DNA of 64,000 nt from Sphaerisporangium aureirubrum (GTDB lineage Bacteria; Actinomycetota; Actinomycetes; Streptosporangiales; Streptosporangiaceae). Positions 62,285 to 64,000 of the stretch are shown here, piece by piece. The stretch covers positions 1-64,000 of the forward strand of contig NZ_JBHSRF010000022.1 in NCBI RefSeq assembly GCF_042658925.1, in the 5' to 3' direction. How positions within the stretch are numbered: position 1 is the first letter of the stretch; each line of letters starts with the position of its first letter. Below the pieces are notes generated by a model that had not been told where the DNA came from, made no database searches, and saw only the letters and a list, made by a program, of their open reading frames with translations. Both the position numbers and the translations under genes were made by a program.

Positions 62285-64000
62285 TCAGAAAAGGCACCCC
62301 GTCCGGTGATGGACGCGGTCGAGGGCGCGGCGGCGCCCAGGGCCCCCGTGGCGGGTCCGCAGGACGTTCCGGTGGGGCGTACGTGACCCGGGGCGGCTCC
62401 CGCACCGGCGCCCAGGGCCCCTCCCGGGGCGGCCCCCGCTCGGCGGACCGCCGCGACGACCGTCGCGGCGGTGAGGACCGCGACCGGTCCTACGGCGAGC
62501 GCCCCTCCGGCGACCGCGACCGCCCCTCCGGCGGCGACGGCCGGAGCTTCTCCCGCGACGACCGCCGCCCCTCCGGCGGCGACCGCCGCGATTCTCCCCG
62601 TGAGGACCGCGGCCGCTCCTACGGCGACCGTCCCTCGGGCGGCGACCGCGGCCGTTCTTTTGGCGACCGTCCTTCCGGCGGTGACCGGGGCCGTTCCTTC
62701 GGCGATCGCCCTTCGGGTGGCGACCGTGGCCGTTCCTATGGTGACCGTCCTTCCGGCGGTGACCGGGGCCGTTCCTTCGGTGACCGTCCTTCGGGTGGCG
62801 ACCGTGGCCGTTCCTATGGTGACCGTCCTTCGGGTGGCGACCGGGGCCGTTCCTTCGGCGACCGGCCTTCCAGTGGCGACCGCGGGCGTTCCTACGGCGA
62901 TCGCCCTTCCGGTGGCGACCGTGGCCGTTCCTTCGGCGACCGGCCCCGTGCGTACGGCGACCGTCCCTCCGGTGGCGACCGCCGTGACTCTGACCGTGGC
63001 CGTTCCTATGGTGACCGTCCCTCGGGTGGCGACCGTGGCCGTTCCTACGGCGATCGTCCTTCCGGTGGCGACCGTGGCCGTACCTTCGGCGACCGGCCTC
63101 GCCCGTACGGCGACCGTCCCTCCGGCGGTGACCGCCGTGACTCCCGCGAGGACCGTGGCCGTTCCTACGGTGACCGTCCTTCCGGCGGCGACCGTGGCCG
63201 TTCCTACGGTGACGATCGTGGCCGTTCCTTCGGCGACCGGCCCCGTCCGTACGGCGACCGTCCCTCCGGCGGTGACCGCCGCGACGACCGCGGGCGCTCC
63301 TCCTACAGCGACGACCGCGGGGGCTCGTCCCGCGACTCCCGTCCCTCGTACGGCGGCGACCGGCGGGACTCCCGCCGGGACGAGGTGCGCACCATCGGCG
63401 AGGCCGCCGGCTCGCGCGGCAGGTACGGCCGCGGCGGCACCGGGCGCGTCACCACGACCGGCGCGTCCGGCCGCGGCGGGCGCCCGCAGGCGCCGAGGGC
63501 CGGACGGGGCGGCGCGACGTCCCGCGGGGCGTTCAAGACCGCCCGTCAGCCCCTGCGCGACGCGGAGTTCTTCCCCGAGGACTACACCGACGAGCGCGAC
63601 ACCACCGAGGTCCCCGACGGCGTGCGGCTGCAGAAGGTCCTGGCCTCGGCCGGGGTGGCCTCCCGCCGCGCCTGCGAGGAGATGATCGGCGAGGGCCGCG
63701 TCACCGTGGACGGCCAGGTCGTCCGCCGGTTCGGCGCCCGCGTCGACCCGGCCAAGCAGGTCATCCACGTGGACGGCAAGCGCATCCCCACCACGCCCGA
63801 CCTCGTGTACTTCGCGATCAACAAGCCGATCGGCGTGGTCAGCACCATGTCCGACCCCGAGGGCCGCCCGTCCCTGCACGACTACGTGGTGGAGCGCCCC
63901 GAGCGCCTGTTCCACGTCGGCCGGCTGGACACCGAGACCGAGGGCCTCATCCTGCTGACCAACGACGGCGAGCTGGCCCACAAGCTGACCCACCCGAGCT
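62281..64000 (+). CDS. rluB: Pseudouridine synthase RluB-type, 5' part, with giant RG-rich N-terminal region
   Basis: The frame is open from GTG 62281 to the window end, so the C-terminus is missing. Residues 1 to about 445 are low complexity, rich in Gly, Arg, Asp and Ser. From about residue 449 an S4 RNA-binding domain follows ('RLQKVLASAGVASRRACEEM', 'RVTVDGQVV'), then the catalytic domain with 'FHVGRLDTETEGLILLTNDG', where the Asp after Arg-Leu is the catalytic one. It isomerises a uridine of 23S rRNA. The start overlaps scpB by 4 nt. Actinobacterial RluB proteins often have basic N-termini, but this one is nearly twice as long as the enzyme it carries. Confidence 0.9.
   Translation, partial: MIRKGTPSGDGRGRGRGGAQGPRGGSAGRSGGAYVTRGGSRTGAQGPSRGGPRSADRRDDRRGGEDRDRSYGERPSGDRDRPSGGDGRSFSRDDRRPSGGDRRDSPREDRGRSYGDRPSGGDRGRSFGDRPSGGDRGRSFGDRPSGGDRGRSYGDRPSGGDRGRSFGDRPSGGDRGRSYGDRPSGGDRGRSFGDRPSSGDRGRSYGDRPSGGDRGRSFGDRPRAYGDRPSGGDRRDSDRGRSYGDRPSGGDRGRSYGDRPSGGDRGRTFGDRPRPYGDRPSGGDRRDSREDRGRSYGDRPSGGDRGRSYGDDRGRSFGDRPRPYGDRPSGGDRRDDRGRSSYSDDRGGSSRDSRPSYGGDRRDSRRDEVRTIGEAAGSRGRYGRGGTGRVTTTGASGRGGRPQAPRAGRGGATSRGAFKTARQPLRDAEFFPEDYTDERDTTEVPDGVRLQKVLASAGVASRRACEEMIGEGRVTVDGQVVRRFGARVDPAKQVIHVDGKRIPTTPDLVYFAINKPIGVVSTMSDPEGRPSLHDYVVERPERLFHVGRLDTETEGLILLTNDGELAHKLTHPS
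62614..63294 (+). repeat. 39-bp coding repeat in rluB (13-residue RG-type unit)
   Basis: About fifteen degenerate copies of a 39-bp unit encoding RSYGDRPSGGDRG or RSFGDRPSGGDRG, with three longer variants of the form 'FGDRPRPYGDRPSGGDRR'. Copies differ mainly at wobble positions and Phe/Tyr alternation. The unit is an RG/RGG-type RNA-binding, phase-separation-prone sequence. Confidence 0.92.

Overview
The window is chromosomal DNA of a high-GC actinomycete. Codons end almost always in G or C, GTG and TTG starts are common, several genes look leaderless, and the gene order (trpCBA-lgt, gltBD, pyk, an ANTAR regulator, a branched-chain amino acid transporter, polA, rpsA, coaE, uvrB, pyrG, xerD, a parA-like gene, scpAB, rluB) is the one I remember from Streptomyces and relatives. 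The protein style and the many accessory inserts suggest a filamentous genus, perhaps of the Streptosporangiales. That assignment is inference.

Layout. 0-8 kb: end of a DUF2752 gene, trpC-trpB-trpA, a MauE/DsbA-type thiol-redox pair, lgt with a long repetitive acidic tail, and two tandem paralogous membrane-anchored proteins. 8-14 kb: glutamate synthase gltB-gltD. 14-18 kb: a secreted subtilase, pyruvate kinase, and an unusual tRNA with anticodon CAA on the minus strand. 18-24 kb: ANTAR response regulator and the livJHMGF operon. 24-34 kb: an accessory island with AT-richer spacers. It holds a tiny secreted protein, a secreted esterase with a cellulose-binding module, and a four-gene aromatic polyketide cassette: KASIII-like acyltransferase, free ACP, second KASIII-like acyltransferase, iterative KS-AT-DH-ACP synthase. 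34-37 kb: a polar amino acid ABC transporter and a hotdog thioesterase. 37-40 kb: polA. 40-47.5 kb: a two-component system, a GT39-type glycosyltransferase, a GT2-GtrA fusion and a polysaccharide deacetylase. 47.7-54 kb: rpsA, an acetyltransferase, coaE, a permease and uvrB. 54-56 kb: minus-strand Uma2, DUF4126 and hexapeptide acyltransferase genes. 56-64 kb: pyrG, NUDIX, xerD, ParA, scpA, scpB, and rluB running off the window end with a very long RG-rich repeat region.

Two systems stand out. The polyketide cassette (27087-33396) has the logic of the chlorothricin ChlB1/B2/B3/B6 and avilamycin AviM systems. An iterative synthase without ketoreductase should make an orsellinic-acid-like aryl acid, and the two KASIII homologues would pass it via the free ACP to an acceptor. 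No acceptor-building, halogenating or methylating gene lies nearby. The second system is a regulon. The promoters of the response regulator, the GT39 gene and the GT2-GtrA gene all carry four half-sites spaced exactly 11 bp apart (CACAG-like), with the last half-site starting exactly 15 bp before the -10 hexamer. This is what an OmpR/PhoB-family regulator binding as tandem dimers would need, and it implies that the adjacent response regulator controls itself and both glycosyltransferases. Repeat arrays with a shared core lie next to two of the operators.
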